Source: Parabacteroides goldsteinii DSM 19448 = WAL 12034 (GTDB lineage Bacteria; Bacteroidota; Bacteroidia; Bacteroidales; Tannerellaceae). From it: a DNA stretch of 64,000 bases. The stretch lies in NCBI RefSeq assembly GCF_000969835.1, contig NZ_KQ033913.1, positions 312,859 to 376,858 of the forward strand. The letters run 5' to 3'. Below the pieces are notes generated by a model, which saw nothing but the letters and a program-made list of their open reading frames with translations, ran no database searches and was not told where the DNA came from. Numbering within the stretch: the first letter of the stretch is position 1; the number at the start of each line of letters is the position of its first letter. A program made the position numbers and the translations under genes. Positions 24,589 through 34,390 of the stretch are shown here, in pieces.

Positions 24589-26694
24589 ATGAATAAATCT
24601 ATTGCAACAATGGTTATGGCAACATCCGTATTACTAGGTGCTTGTAATCAGGAAGCTAAAAAAGCAGAAGACACAAAGCCAGTTATCGGACGTTCGGAAA
24701 TCAAGATTGCCGACGGTCGGATGACGCCCGAGGCGCTTTGGGCCATGGGACGTATCGGCGGCATGAATGTTTCGCCCGACGGACAGAAAGTAGTTTACAC
24801 GGTAGCTTACTACAGTGTTCCTCTCAACAGCAGCAACCGTGAAGTGTTCGTCATGAACGCCGATGGTTCTGATAACAAACAGATTACCCACACTTCCTTT
24901 TCTGAAAATGAAGCAACCTGGATTAAAGGGGGCACAAAGATTGCTTTCCTTTCCGGCGAAAGCGGAAGCAGCCAGCTTTGGGAAATGAATCCGGACGGAA
25001 CCGGACGGAAACAGTTATCCAATTATGACGGCGATATCGAAGGCTTCGCTTTCTCTCCGGATGAAAAGAAGGTCCTGTTTATTTCGCAGGTAAAGACGGT
25101 TCCGAGCACAAAAGACAAGTATCCGGATTTGGATAAAGCCAGTGGTATCATTGTGACGGATTTGATGTATAAGCATTGGGATGAATGGGTAATGACAGCT
25201 CCCCATCCGTTTATTGCTGATTTTGACGGAAATAAGGTCGGCAGTCCGATGGATGTGCTGGAAGGCGAACCGTACGAATCACCGATGAAACCTTTCGGTG
25301 GTATCGAGCAGCTGGCCTGGAATACAACCTCCGATAAGATTGCATACACTTCCCGTAAGAAGACCGGTAAGGAATATGCTCTTTCCACTAATTCGGATAT
25401 TTATGTATATGACCTGAATACCAAGCAGACTGTAAATATCAGCGAAGGTATTATGGGATACGATACCAATCCGCAGTATTCGCCTGACGGTAAATATATT
25501 GCCTGGCAGAGTATGGAACGCGACGGGTATGAATCGGATCAGAACCGCCTGATGGTTATGAACCTGGAGACGGGTGAAAAGACATTTGTCAGCAAGGACT
25601 TCGATTCAAATGTAGACGGTTTCTGTTGGAGTGCCGATGCCCGTACGCTTTACTTTACGGGAGTATGGCATGGTGAATCGCAGGTATATAAGATTGAACT
25701 GGACAACGGTAATAAACTGACTCAGCTTACTTCCGGTACCTATGATTACGATTCCGTGCACTTGCTGGGAGAAAACAAGTTGATTGTTAAGCGCCACTCT
25801 ATGAGCATGGGCGATGAAATCTATTCTATCGACCTGGCTGATAATAATAAGGTAGCTCAGCTGACTACCGAAAACAAGCAGATTTACGACCAGCTGACCA
25901 TGGGTAAGGTAGAAGGACGCTGGATGAAGACAACCGATGGTAAGCAGATGTTGACTTGGGTAATCTATCCGCCTGATTTCGATCCGAACAAGAAATATCC
26001 GACTTTGCTGTTCTGCGAAGGTGGTCCGCAAAGTCCGGTCAGCCAGTTCTGGTCTTATCGTTGGAACTTCCAGATTATGGCGGCTAACGATTATATCATT
26101 GTCGCTCCGAACCGTCGCGGTCTTCCGGGCTTCGGCATGGAGTGGAACGAACAGATCAGCGGTGATTACGGTGGTCAGTGTATGAAAGACTATTTCACGG
26201 CTATTGATGAAATGGCGAAAGAACCGTATGTGGATAACGATCGTTTGGGTTGTGTCGGAGCCAGCTTCGGCGGTTTCTCCGTTTACTGGTTAGCCGGTCA
26301 TCATGACAAACGTTTCAAAGCATTTATTGCCCATGACGGTATCTTCAATATGGAAATGCAATATCTGGAAACGGAAGAAATGTGGTTTGCCAACTGGGAT
26401 ATGGGCGGCGCTTACTGGGAAAAGAACAATCCGGTGGCACAACGCACATTTGCCAACTCTCCGCATTTATTCGTAGACAAATGGGATACGCCAATCTTGT
26501 GTATTCACGGAGAAAAAGACTATCGTATCCTTGCCGGTCAGGGAATGGCAGCCTTCAATGCAGCCGTGCTACGCGGTGTTCCTGCTGAATTGTTAATCTA
26601 TCCGGATGAAAACCATTGGGTATTGAAACCGCAGAACGGCGTGCTCTGGCAGCGCACATTCTTTGAATGGCTCGATCGGTGGGTGAAGAAATAA
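24589..26694 (+). CDS. S9 prolyl oligopeptidase-family dipeptidyl peptidase (DPP5-like)
   Basis: This periplasmic or membrane-anchored serine peptidase removes N-terminal dipeptides. A lipoprotein signal (LLGACN) is followed by a WD40/TolB-like beta-propeller (about residues 40-430, with repeated SPDG-type motifs) and an alpha/beta hydrolase domain. Ser559 in GASFGGFS, Asp644 in HGEKDYRIL and His676 in DENHWVLKP form the triad. The whole sequence closely follows P. gingivalis DPP5 as I know it, including LMYKHWDEWV and the GEPYE-P-MKP segment. It likely takes part in peptide or amino-acid scavenging. An upstream ATG at 24583 is also in frame. Confidence 0.92.
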   Translation: MNKSIATMVMATSVLLGACNQEAKKAEDTKPVIGRSEIKIADGRMTPEALWAMGRIGGMNVSPDGQKVVYTVAYYSVPLNSSNREVFVMNADGSDNKQITHTSFSENEATWIKGGTKIAFLSGESGSSQLWEMNPDGTGRKQLSNYDGDIEGFAFSPDEKKVLFISQVKTVPSTKDKYPDLDKASGIIVTDLMYKHWDEWVMTAPHPFIADFDGNKVGSPMDVLEGEPYESPMKPFGGIEQLAWNTTSDKIAYTSRKKTGKEYALSTNSDIYVYDLNTKQTVNISEGIMGYDTNPQYSPDGKYIAWQSMERDGYESDQNRLMVMNLETGEKTFVSKDFDSNVDGFCWSADARTLYFTGVWHGESQVYKIELDNGNKLTQLTSGTYDYDSVHLLGENKLIVKRHSMSMGDEIYSIDLADNNKVAQLTTENKQIYDQLTMGKVEGRWMKTTDGKQMLTWVIYPPDFDPNKKYPTLLFCEGGPQSPVSQFWSYRWNFQIMAANDYIIVAPNRRGLPGFGMEWNEQISGDYGGQCMKDYFTAIDEMAKEPYVDNDRLGCVGASFGGFSVYWLAGHHDKRFKAFIAHDGIFNMEMQYLETEEMWFANWDMGGAYWEKNNPVAQRTFANSPHLFVDKWDTPILCIHGEKDYRILAGQGMAAFNAAVLRGVPAELLIYPDENHWVLKPQNGVLWQRTFFEWLDRWVKK

Positions 26695-26712
26695 GAATTG
26701 CTTTTATATAGC

Positions 26713-26749
26713 AAAAGGGGAGTTCCGGTAGTCGGGCTCCCCTTTTTTG
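26713..26749. terminator. Terminator between DPP5 and the MATE gene
   Basis: AAAAGGGGAG and CTCCCCTTTT form a GC-rich hairpin followed by a T tract. It lies between convergent genes and could serve both. Confidence 0.88.
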
Positions 26750-26777
26750 TAATATCTGAATAATAAATCTTATCCGG

Positions 26778-28112
26778 CTATCTTATCGTCAGTTTATCGA
26801 ACCGCCTCCAAAGCAATATGCCTAACGTTGTCAGGCTTATCGGGAATCCGCACCAAATCCCGATGGCTCCCCAATCGAAGATAAATCCGCAGACATAACC
26901 GATTGGCAGTGCCAGTCCGAAATGGCAGGCAAATGCGCAGTAAGCCATATACTTCACATCGGCTATCCCTCGTAGTGCATTGGCAAATAAGATTTGTAAT
27001 CCGTCGCCGAACTGATACAACACGACTGACCAGGATAGGAGGGCTACCATAGCCACGACCTCATGTTCGGGGGTAAATAAGTATCCCATATTCTTATGGA
27101 ACAGTATAATAAAGAATACGAATAATACGGCCACTCCCATAATCAGATGTAGTCCGGCAAAAGAAGCCTGACGGATATTCAGCCAGTCACTGTATCCTTT
27201 GAATACACTTACGCGAATTGTAACGGCGGCAGCTATCCCGTAATAGACCATGAATCCGAGTGTCGTGATTACGCCTAACACCTGATGGGCGGCCAGTGCG
27301 GTGCTCCCGATCCATCCCATCATAATAACACTCAGACTGAATGAACCCGTTTCAACCCCCATTAACAATCCCACCGGAAAGCCTAAACGTATCAGGTTGG
27401 AGAGGTTCAGGCGGTTAACGACTCCGTTTTTGAATCCGGTCAGGAACTCTTTATATTTTTCCCTTCGGGCAAATAAAACGCAGAAAACGATAAATGTAAG
27501 GATACGACTGACAAGTGTGGAGATACCTGCCCCAGTCAGTCCCATCTCCGGAACGCCGCATTTTCCATAGATAAGAAAATAGTTCCCTATAATATTCAAC
27601 ACGTTCGCCCCGAGCATGATCCACATCGGAGTAACCGTATCGGTCGTACCGTCGCTGAACTGCTTAAACGAATTGAACAGCATGGCGAATAACACCGAGA
27701 AAAGCTGTAAGATATAGTAGGGAACGATATATGGCATCAACTCTTCCGGCTGTTTTAAAATATCGATGTTCAACAGGAGCAGGAGCATCAAAGTACTTAA
27801 CAATACCCCGACGATGAAGTTGATAAAAAGACTGTTCTTCAATGTCTCTCCGGCTTTGTGATATTCTTTGTTGGCATGCAAACCGCCGATAATAGGAGTG
27901 AGGCCGTATGAGAAACCCATTCCGAAGATAAAAGCCAGGTTAAAGAAGTTATTGACAAAAGAAGCGGCGGCCAGTTCAGCTGTGCTGTGATGTCCCACCA
28001 TGATGTTGTCGGCAAAACCGACAATAATAATGCCCAGCTGCCCCAACATGATCGGGACACCCAGACGGATTGTTTCTTTATAATGTTCTTTGTAAGCAGA
28101 GAGTTGTATCAT
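26778..28112 (-). CDS. MATE-family efflux transporter
   Basis: This 444-residue inner-membrane antiporter has about twelve hydrophobic helices and the MATE hallmark N-terminal segment (IRLGVPIMLGQLGIIIVGFADNIMVGHHSTAELAAASFVNNFF). Family members export cationic drugs, dyes or metabolites in exchange for Na+ or H+. The C-half repeats the same fold (LIRLGFPVGLLMGVETGSFSLSVIMMGWIG). The substrate is not predictable. It lies downstream of the cyclophilin pair, but a repeat-rich 200-bp gap separates them. Confidence 0.93.
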   Translation of the reverse strand: MIQLSAYKEHYKETIRLGVPIMLGQLGIIIVGFADNIMVGHHSTAELAAASFVNNFFNLAFIFGMGFSYGLTPIIGGLHANKEYHKAGETLKNSLFINFIVGVLLSTLMLLLLLNIDILKQPEELMPYIVPYYILQLFSVLFAMLFNSFKQFSDGTTDTVTPMWIMLGANVLNIIGNYFLIYGKCGVPEMGLTGAGISTLVSRILTFIVFCVLFARREKYKEFLTGFKNGVVNRLNLSNLIRLGFPVGLLMGVETGSFSLSVIMMGWIGSTALAAHQVLGVITTLGFMVYYGIAAAVTIRVSVFKGYSDWLNIRQASFAGLHLIMGVAVLFVFFIILFHKNMGYLFTPEHEVVAMVALLSWSVVLYQFGDGLQILFANALRGIADVKYMAYCAFACHFGLALPIGYVCGFIFDWGAIGIWCGFPISLTTLGILLWRRFDKLTIR

Positions 28113-28174
28113 TGCATTCTTTTAGTCGGTTCATCAGCATAAAAGAGTGGTAAGTATCTGATGAGTTTTCAGAA

Positions 28175-28255
28175 AGAGGTAGGTCTAATTTAATTTAGAG
28201 GTAGGTCTAAATTGAATTACACGTACCTCTAAATTGATTTAGACCTACCTCTAAA
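28175..28255. repeat. Cluster of AGAGGTAGGTCTAA direct and inverted repeats
   Basis: AGAGGTAGGTCTAA occurs at 28175-28188 and again within 28194-28212. A perfect 19-bp inverted copy of the second occupies 28237-28255. A partial inverted copy (GTACCTCTAAATT) lies between them. The dyad could fold into a 19-bp stem. It lacks a T tract on either side, so a simple terminator is unlikely. Confidence 0.8.
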
Positions 28256-28314
28256 TATAAAAACATTGGATATTCTCCGGAAAGATGTTGTGTATTTTCC
28301 GGAAAAGGATCGTA

Positions 28315-29073
28315 TTAAATTATTTCCACTGATTCGATAACCACATTTTCCAACGGGCGGTCCTGGCGGTTGGTCTTTACGTTCTGGATGGCGTCCACTA
28401 CGTCCAGTCCTTCTACCACTTCGCCGTATACTGTATATTCGTTATCCAGAAAAGGAACACCGCCGATTGTTTTGTATGCTTCGCGCTGTTCCGGAGTCAG
28501 CTTGGCTTCCTCTTTGCGCTTTTCAGCTTCCAGTTCTGTTTTTCCGACCAGGGTATCGCGGATGATGGCCAGTTCGGCTTTGTCACCACTTTGGTAAGCT
28601 GCTTTGATCTTCGCAGCATTCTCTTTTTGCAGACGGGCGAAAATAGACTGTTTCAGGCGGCCTTCTTTCTGCTTTTCCATCTGGGCCAGTTCGCTGTCGG
28701 AATAAACTTTTCCGGTTACGATATAGAACTGGGAAGCGGAAGATTCTCTTTCCGGATTCACTTCATCGCTAGTACGGGCTGCTGAGAGTGCTCCTTTTTT
28801 GTGGAAATATTTCGGATAAACGAACTCGGCAGGGACCGTATATCCCAGGTCGCCGGCACCCAGTTGTTTGCTCATCGGAGCATCTTTAGAGGTGACATCG
28901 CCACCCTGGATCATGAAATCCTTGATGACACGGTGGAAAAGCAGGCCGTTGTAAGTGCCTTCCTTTACCAGTTTGATAAAGTTGTCGCGGTGTTGCGGTG
29001 TTTCGTTGTATAATTTTAGTTTGATGTTACCCAGGCTGGTCTTCATCAGAACCTGTGTTTCGTTTGTTTCCAT
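28315..29073 (-). CDS. Cyclophilin-type peptidyl-prolyl isomerase with helical insertion
   Basis: This 252-residue cyclophilin domain protein has no signal peptide. FHRVIKDFMIQGGDVTSKDAP and the SQFYIVTG catalytic and binding motifs are present. An insertion of about 75 charged residues (roughly residues 125-200, MEKQKEGRLKQSIFARLQKENAAK...) interrupts the domain before the FLDNEYTVYGEVVEGLDVV closing segment. It lies 19 bp after the exported cyclophilin gene, and the two are clearly a tandem duplication. The insertion may be a coiled coil or a client-binding arm. Confidence 0.9.
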   Translation of the reverse strand: METNETQVLMKTSLGNIKLKLYNETPQHRDNFIKLVKEGTYNGLLFHRVIKDFMIQGGDVTSKDAPMSKQLGAGDLGYTVPAEFVYPKYFHKKGALSAARTSDEVNPERESSASQFYIVTGKVYSDSELAQMEKQKEGRLKQSIFARLQKENAAKIKAAYQSGDKAELAIIRDTLVGKTELEAEKRKEEAKLTPEQREAYKTIGGVPFLDNEYTVYGEVVEGLDVVDAIQNVKTNRQDRPLENVVIESVEII

Positions 29074-29092
29074 TTTTCGTTTCGTTTAATGA

Positions 29093-29764
29093 TTATTTAT
29101 CGACAATCGTCATTGTCTTGATCTTTATATTCTTTAACGGCCTGTCGTCCTCATTTGTTTCGACAAACTGGATTTTATCGACAACTTTCATGCCTTTTAT
29201 TACTTCGCCGAAGACGGTGTAGGTCCCGTCCAGGTGGGGAGCTCCCCCTTCAAGCATATAGGCTTCCCGTTGTTCGGGAGTAAAGGTTTTATTATCTTTT
29301 TCCTCCATCTTGTCCAGTTCCATTTCCGTATAGAATTTTCCGGTAACGATGTAGAACTGTGTACCCGATGAGGCGCGTTCCGGATTCTCGTCGTCGCTGG
29401 TACGGGCGGCACAGAGCATACCGCGTTTGTGGAAATATTTCGGATAGACGATCTCTGCCGGGATGGTGTAACCCGGGTCGCCGTCCCCCAGATGCTGTTC
29501 GATAGGTGCATCTTTCGAGTTGATGTCTCCGCCTTGTACCATGAATTGTTTGATGACACGGTGGAACAGGAGGCCGTCGTAGCGCTTCTCTTTCACATTT
29601 TTGATAAAATTATCCCTGTGCTGGGGCGTGTCGTTAAATAACTTCACTTTGATCTTTCCCATGTCGGTATCGATCTGGACAAGGGTCTCAACTTCCTGCG
29701 CTTGCAAATGAAGGGATGACAATAATCCGATTAGGAGTAAACCTATAGCAAACAGCTTTTTCAT
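29093..29764 (-). CDS. Exported cyclophilin-type peptidyl-prolyl isomerase
   Basis: This 223-residue protein starts with a signal peptide (LLIGLLSSLHLQAQ) and so should act in the periplasm, catalysing prolyl cis-trans isomerisation in folding proteins. Conserved blocks FHRVIKQFMVQGGDINSKDAP, GTQFYIVTG and LDGTYTVFGEVIKGMKVVDKI match its neighbour; the insertion here is only about 25 residues (TEMELDKMEEKDNKTFTPEQ). It is the first gene of a two-gene operon with the cytosolic paralogue. Confidence 0.92.
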   Translation of the reverse strand: MKKLFAIGLLLIGLLSSLHLQAQEVETLVQIDTDMGKIKVKLFNDTPQHRDNFIKNVKEKRYDGLLFHRVIKQFMVQGGDINSKDAPIEQHLGDGDPGYTIPAEIVYPKYFHKRGMLCAARTSDDENPERASSGTQFYIVTGKFYTEMELDKMEEKDNKTFTPEQREAYMLEGGAPHLDGTYTVFGEVIKGMKVVDKIQFVETNEDDRPLKNIKIKTMTIVDK

Positions 29765-29791
29765 CTTCGTTTTATTTTGTTATTAAGGCAA

Positions 29792-29822
29792 CAAAAATAG
29801 TTACTTTTAGTCGTTAACGCAA
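29792..29822 (-). promoter_or_regulatory. Promoter of the cyclophilin operon
   Basis: On the minus strand, TTG (29820-29822) and TATTTTTG (29792-29799) are 20 bp apart. The start would fall about 20 nt before the ATG at 29764. Confidence 0.65.
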
Positions 29823-29890
29823 CCTTTTAACACAACCTTTTCATGCAATGCTTGTTCCTTACTGGTAAAACGTCTAAACAAAACACATTT

Positions 29891-31174
29891 ATGAAAGCAT
29901 TTGTTAAAGGAGCAGCTTTGTTGCTCGGGGTCGGACTGTTATCCACCCATGCTCAGGCTCAGAAAGTGATCATTAAGGATGAGGAGCCGAATTCAATCCT
30001 GTTTATTTCCCGTGATAAGGCGGGTGATGAAATTATCCGGATACTGAACGAAACCCAGAATCAGCGTTTCCATGAACCGGGCGTTCCCCGTTTTCTGCTG
30101 ACCGACCGTAAGGGGCGTTTCGCTCTCGGTATCGGAGGATATGTGAAGGCAACAGCCGAATATGATTTTGGCGGTATCTCCAAAGATATTGATTTCTATC
30201 CCGCACTGATCCCCAACAAAGGTGCGTCGCATGTCAGAAACCAGTTCCAGATGGATGCAACAACCAGCACGGTCTTCCTTAAACTGGTGGGACACACCAA
30301 ACATTTGGGCGACTTCGTTGTCTATACGGCCGGTAATTTCCGTGGAAACGGTAAGGGCTTTGAACTGAGAAATGCGTATGCTTCCTTGTTGGGATTCACA
30401 CTCGGATATGACTATGGTTCGTTTATGGACCTGGCGGCTATTCCTCCGACGATCGACTTTGCCGGTCCGAACGGGATGGCGATTTATCATGCTACCCAGT
30501 TCCGTTACGAACGTTCGTTCGGGAAAGGATGGAAAGCCGGTGTCGGTGTGGAAATGCCGGTGGTGGACGGACTGACCAATGATAACCTGAGTATCGGTTC
30601 GCAACGTATGCCGAACTTCCCCGCTTATCTGCAATATGGCTGGAACTCTAAATGCCATCTGCGTGCCGCCGCTATCGTCAGAAGTATGACCTATGATAAC
30701 CTGGTTGCCAATAAAGCCGAATCGGAAACAGGCTGGGGCGTGTTGCTCTCCACCACATTCAACCTTTGCAGCAAAGTACAGGTGTACGGACAAGGTGTTT
30801 ACGGTCGGGGTATCAGCCAGTACATGAACGACCTGAGTAATCTGAATGTGGATATTGTTCCCGATCCCGACAAAGCCGGACGTATGCAGGTTCTTCCGAT
30901 GATGGGATGGTATGCCGGCCTGCAATACAATATTACTCCGAATGTGTTTGTTTCGAGTACTTACAGCCAGTCACGTTTGTATAGTGAAAACGATTACCCG
31001 TCGACTCCTTCCGAACAATACCGCTATGGACAATATCTGGTAGTCAACCTGTTCTGGAATATCACTTCCGACTTGCAGGTCGGAGCCGAATATCTGAGAG
31101 GATGGCGCACTGACTTTAACGACCAGACTCGCCATGCCAATCGTCTGAATCTGGCAGTACAGTATAGTTTCTAG
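29891..31174 (+). CDS. DcaP-like trimeric outer-membrane porin
   Basis: This exported protein of about 427 residues has a signal peptide ending in HAQAQ. A short helical segment (DKAGDEIIRILNETQNQRF) precedes a predicted barrel beginning GRFALGIGGYVKATAEYDFGGI. Alternating hydrophobic strands end in a C-terminal Phe (LAVQYSF), the usual barrel-insertion signature. The layout fits the DcaP-type porin family described in Acinetobacter and also present in Bacteroidetes. Small-molecule passage across the outer membrane is the likely role. The ATG at 29891 is chosen because the upstream extension from 29843 has no signal character. Confidence 0.75.
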   Translation: MKAFVKGAALLLGVGLLSTHAQAQKVIIKDEEPNSILFISRDKAGDEIIRILNETQNQRFHEPGVPRFLLTDRKGRFALGIGGYVKATAEYDFGGISKDIDFYPALIPNKGASHVRNQFQMDATTSTVFLKLVGHTKHLGDFVVYTAGNFRGNGKGFELRNAYASLLGFTLGYDYGSFMDLAAIPPTIDFAGPNGMAIYHATQFRYERSFGKGWKAGVGVEMPVVDGLTNDNLSIGSQRMPNFPAYLQYGWNSKCHLRAAAIVRSMTYDNLVANKAESETGWGVLLSTTFNLCSKVQVYGQGVYGRGISQYMNDLSNLNVDIVPDPDKAGRMQVLPMMGWYAGLQYNITPNVFVSSTYSQSRLYSENDYPSTPSEQYRYGQYLVVNLFWNITSDLQVGAEYLRGWRTDFNDQTRHANRLNLAVQYSF

Positions 31175-31210
31175 TCGAACGGGCAAAACCGTTAAAAGTC
31201 AAAGCTCCTC

Positions 31211-31240
31211 TTTGTTGTGTTGCTTTTTTGTATACCTTTG
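31211..31240 (+). promoter_or_regulatory. Promoter of the second SusC gene
   Basis: TTTG (31211-31214) and TACCTTTG (31233-31240) are 18 bp apart. The predicted start is near 31247, 24 nt before the ATG. Confidence 0.7.
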
Positions 31241-31270
31241 TGGCTATTGAGGGATAATTAAAGAGGCAAT

Positions 31271-34200
31271 ATGAATTTTCAGATGAGGCAGCTTGCGATT
31301 CTATCGCTGCTATTGTTATTATCAATATATGCGAAAGGAGAGAATACTCCGGTTGCATCTACTTGGGATGCGGCCGGAGCATTCCCTTTTGAAAAGAAAG
31401 TTACCGGACGGGTTGTTGATTCCGGCGGTAAGCCGTTAGCGGGAACAAATGTGGTGGAAGAAGGCACGGCAAACGGTGTCGTAGCGGATGCGGGAGGTAA
31501 TTACTCGCTGTCAGTGGGAGAAGAGGCTACATTGATCTTCTCTTTTATCGGTTATAAAACCAAACATATTCCTGTCCGCGAACAGCAATATCTGGAAGTC
31601 GTGTTGGAAGAAGATGTATTGTTTCTCGATAATGTTGTCGTAACCGCCCTGGGTATAAAAAGAAAAGAAGCCTCGCTGACCTATTCCGTCGAACAGGTTG
31701 ATGGCGAGGAACTGAACCGGGTGAAAGACCCGAATATGATTAATACGCTTGCCGGAAAAGTAGCGGGAGTACAAATAAACAAGGCTGCTTCCGGCCTGGG
31801 CAGTTCTTCTAAAGTCCTGATGCGTGGCATCCGCTCGGTGGTGGGTAACAACCAGCCTTTGTATGTCATAGACGGTGTCCCTATTCTTAATTCAGCCAAT
31901 GAACAGGCTTTTTCCGCTATTGGCGGTACTGCCGATGCCGGAAACCGTGATGGCGGTGACGGTATCTCTAATCTGAATCCCGAAGACGTTGAAAGTATCA
32001 GTATCCTGAAAGGCTCGCCGGCAGCCGCCTTGTATGGTAGCCAGGCGGCTAATGGCGTTATCCTGATTACAACGAAGAAAGGCAATCCGGATATCCGTAA
32101 GATATCCTTTTCAACCAGCTTGATGTTTGATAAAGCCTTTTGCCTGCCGGAGTTCCAGAACGAATACGGGGTGTCCGACAACGTGGAAAGCTGGGGAAAG
32201 AAAGCCGACTTGCCGGTATATGATAATGCGGGCGGATTCTTCAAGACTGGTCTGACCTCTATCTCTTCTTTTTCCGTAAGTGCAGGTAACAAGAAATACC
32301 AGACTTATTTCTCCTATGCCAATACAACGGGAAAAGGTATCATCGAACATAACAGCCTGTCAAAACATAATATATCTCTCAGAGAGACGGCTTTCCTGTT
32401 TGACGACCGTCTGAAGCTGGACGGAAGTGCTTCATTCCTGCGGCAAACAACGAAGAACCGCAATCCCAGCGGTGGCTTCTATATGAATTCGCTGGTGGGA
32501 CTTTATCGTTTCCCGCGAGGTGTGGATATTTCCGAATACAAGGAGAACTTTGAAGTATGGAACCCGTCCCGGAACCTTAACGAGCAGAACTGGCATTCCG
32601 ATACTCAGGATTTTGAACAGAACCCGTATTGGGTTACAAACCGTATCCGGAGCAAAGATTCCCGTACCCGTACGATCCTGTCGCTGAATGCCGAACTCAA
32701 AGTGACGGACTGGTTTAAGATACAGGCACGCGGCAGCCTCGACTATCTGTCGGATAAGGTGCGTCAGATGTTTTATGCCTCCACAGCCCCGGCTTTGTCC
32801 GGTCAGAACGGCAGGTATATCGAGGCGGATTATCAGGAAACGCTTTTGTACGGGGATATTATCGGTTCCTTTGAAAAGAAATTCGGACAGTTTTCCCTGA
32901 ACGGTGTGATAGGAGGGAGCATCAACGACAAGCTGGTGAACTCCCTGCGTTATGATTCGAAAACCGCATCATTGAAATATGCCAATGTGTTTAATGTGGC
33001 GAATATCATTATGGACGGTTCAGCTTATATCGACCAGCAGATCGATGCCCACCGTCAGTTGCAGTCGCTGTTTGCTACTGTGCAGGTCGGTTACAAGGAT
33101 ATTTTTTTCCTCGACCTGACAGCCCGGAACGACTGGTCGAGTACGCTGGCCTTTACTCCGAATGAAAAGAAAGGCTTTTTCTATCCGTCGGTAGGCGGGG
33201 CCTGGGTGATGAGCAAGATGTTCCGGTTGCCGGAATTTATTTCTTTTGGCAAGCTGAGAGCCGTATGGAGCAAGGTCGGTAACGACATACCTTTATATAT
33301 AACAAACCCTGTTTCGCATGTGGGAGCCGGTGGCGAAATAGAATATGCCGATTCCGCCCCGTTTGAAAATATGAAACCCGAAATGACAACTTCGGTGGAG
33401 CTGGGTACGGAATGGCGTTTCCTGAACGACCGTATCAGTTTTAGCGGGACGTATTATAAGACGAATACCCGTAACCAGTTCTTCAAACTCCCCGCCAAGT
33501 CGGGAGACAAATATGCTTATCGTTATGTCAATGCAGGAGATATCCAAAATATCGGTTGGGAGGTCAGTGCCTCCGCATTGCCGGTTGTCGGTAAAGATTT
33601 CGAATGGAAATCGTCGCTGAACTATTCGACCAATAAAAATAAAGTAGTCCGGCTGCATGAAGAATTGCCTGTCTTTATTTATGGTCCGAGAGGATTCTCT
33701 TCCAGTTATGCAATGAAGCTGGTGGAAGGCGGTTCTTTCGGGGATATCTATGGGAAAGCATTTCGCCGTGATGAGAACGGGCATATCCTTTATGAAACGG
33801 AAGGTGGCAAAAAAAGTCTGCCCCAGGTGGAAGGTGAAGGAAACCTGATTAAAGTAGGAAATGCAAATCCCAAATTCACAATGGGCTGGAATAATACGTT
33901 TACTTACAGGAACCTGTCTCTTTCATTTCTGATAGACAGCCGTTTTGGTGGTGAAGTCTTGTCGCAGACGCAGGCCGATATGGATATGTTCGGCGTGACT
34001 CAGATTACGGCTGATGCCCGTAATGCCGGCTTTGTCATGCTGGAAGGAAACAGGATAGAAGATGTAAAAAGCTTTTATAAAAATGTAGTGGGAGGACGTG
34101 CGGGAGTAACCGAATATTATATGTACGATGCGACCAATATCCGTCTGCGTGAATGTTCGCTCGGCTATGCCTTGCCCGGGAAATGGTTGGAGGCGACGAA

Positions 34201-34375
34201 AGCTATCAGGCAGGTTCACCTGGCTGTCACTGCCCGTAATCTCTTTTTCCTTTATAAGAAAGCCCCTTTCGACCCTGATTTGATTCTTTCAACGGGAAAT
34301 GATAATCAGGGAATAGAGGTCTACGGTATGCCGACCACCAGAAGTTTTGGTTTCAGTATAAAATGTGATTTTTAA
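31271..34375 (+). CDS. SusC/RagA-family TonB-linked outer membrane transporter
   Basis: This is a 1034-residue outer-membrane importer. Signal peptide (LLLLLSIYAKG), carboxypeptidase-regulatory-like domain (about residues 42-115, VTGRVVDSGGKPLAGTNVV ... FSFIGYKTKHI), plug (MINTLAGKVAGVQINKA ... QPLYVIDGVPILNSA) and barrel are in the normal order. No STN domain is present. The SusD-like partner follows 15 bp later. The plug and carbohydrate-loop region is shorter than in the copy at 180. No enzyme genes are attached, so this may be an orphan uptake pair. Confidence 0.92.
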   Translation: MNFQMRQLAILSLLLLLSIYAKGENTPVASTWDAAGAFPFEKKVTGRVVDSGGKPLAGTNVVEEGTANGVVADAGGNYSLSVGEEATLIFSFIGYKTKHIPVREQQYLEVVLEEDVLFLDNVVVTALGIKRKEASLTYSVEQVDGEELNRVKDPNMINTLAGKVAGVQINKAASGLGSSSKVLMRGIRSVVGNNQPLYVIDGVPILNSANEQAFSAIGGTADAGNRDGGDGISNLNPEDVESISILKGSPAAALYGSQAANGVILITTKKGNPDIRKISFSTSLMFDKAFCLPEFQNEYGVSDNVESWGKKADLPVYDNAGGFFKTGLTSISSFSVSAGNKKYQTYFSYANTTGKGIIEHNSLSKHNISLRETAFLFDDRLKLDGSASFLRQTTKNRNPSGGFYMNSLVGLYRFPRGVDISEYKENFEVWNPSRNLNEQNWHSDTQDFEQNPYWVTNRIRSKDSRTRTILSLNAELKVTDWFKIQARGSLDYLSDKVRQMFYASTAPALSGQNGRYIEADYQETLLYGDIIGSFEKKFGQFSLNGVIGGSINDKLVNSLRYDSKTASLKYANVFNVANIIMDGSAYIDQQIDAHRQLQSLFATVQVGYKDIFFLDLTARNDWSSTLAFTPNEKKGFFYPSVGGAWVMSKMFRLPEFISFGKLRAVWSKVGNDIPLYITNPVSHVGAGGEIEYADSAPFENMKPEMTTSVELGTEWRFLNDRISFSGTYYKTNTRNQFFKLPAKSGDKYAYRYVNAGDIQNIGWEVSASALPVVGKDFEWKSSLNYSTNKNKVVRLHEELPVFIYGPRGFSSSYAMKLVEGGSFGDIYGKAFRRDENGHILYETEGGKKSLPQVEGEGNLIKVGNANPKFTMGWNNTFTYRNLSLSFLIDSRFGGEVLSQTQADMDMFGVTQITADARNAGFVMLEGNRIEDVKSFYKNVVGGRAGVTEYYMYDATNIRLRECSLGYALPGKWLEATKAIRQVHLAVTARNLFFLYKKAPFDPDLILSTGNDNQGIEVYGMPTTRSFGFSIKCDF

Positions 34376-34390
34376 TTCAGGAGTATGCAG

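Noticed and set aside
29993..30925. 310-residue open frame antisense to the DcaP-like porin gene
   Set aside because: The plus-strand gene has a signal peptide and a barrel C-terminus; the antisense product has no recognisable domain or signal.
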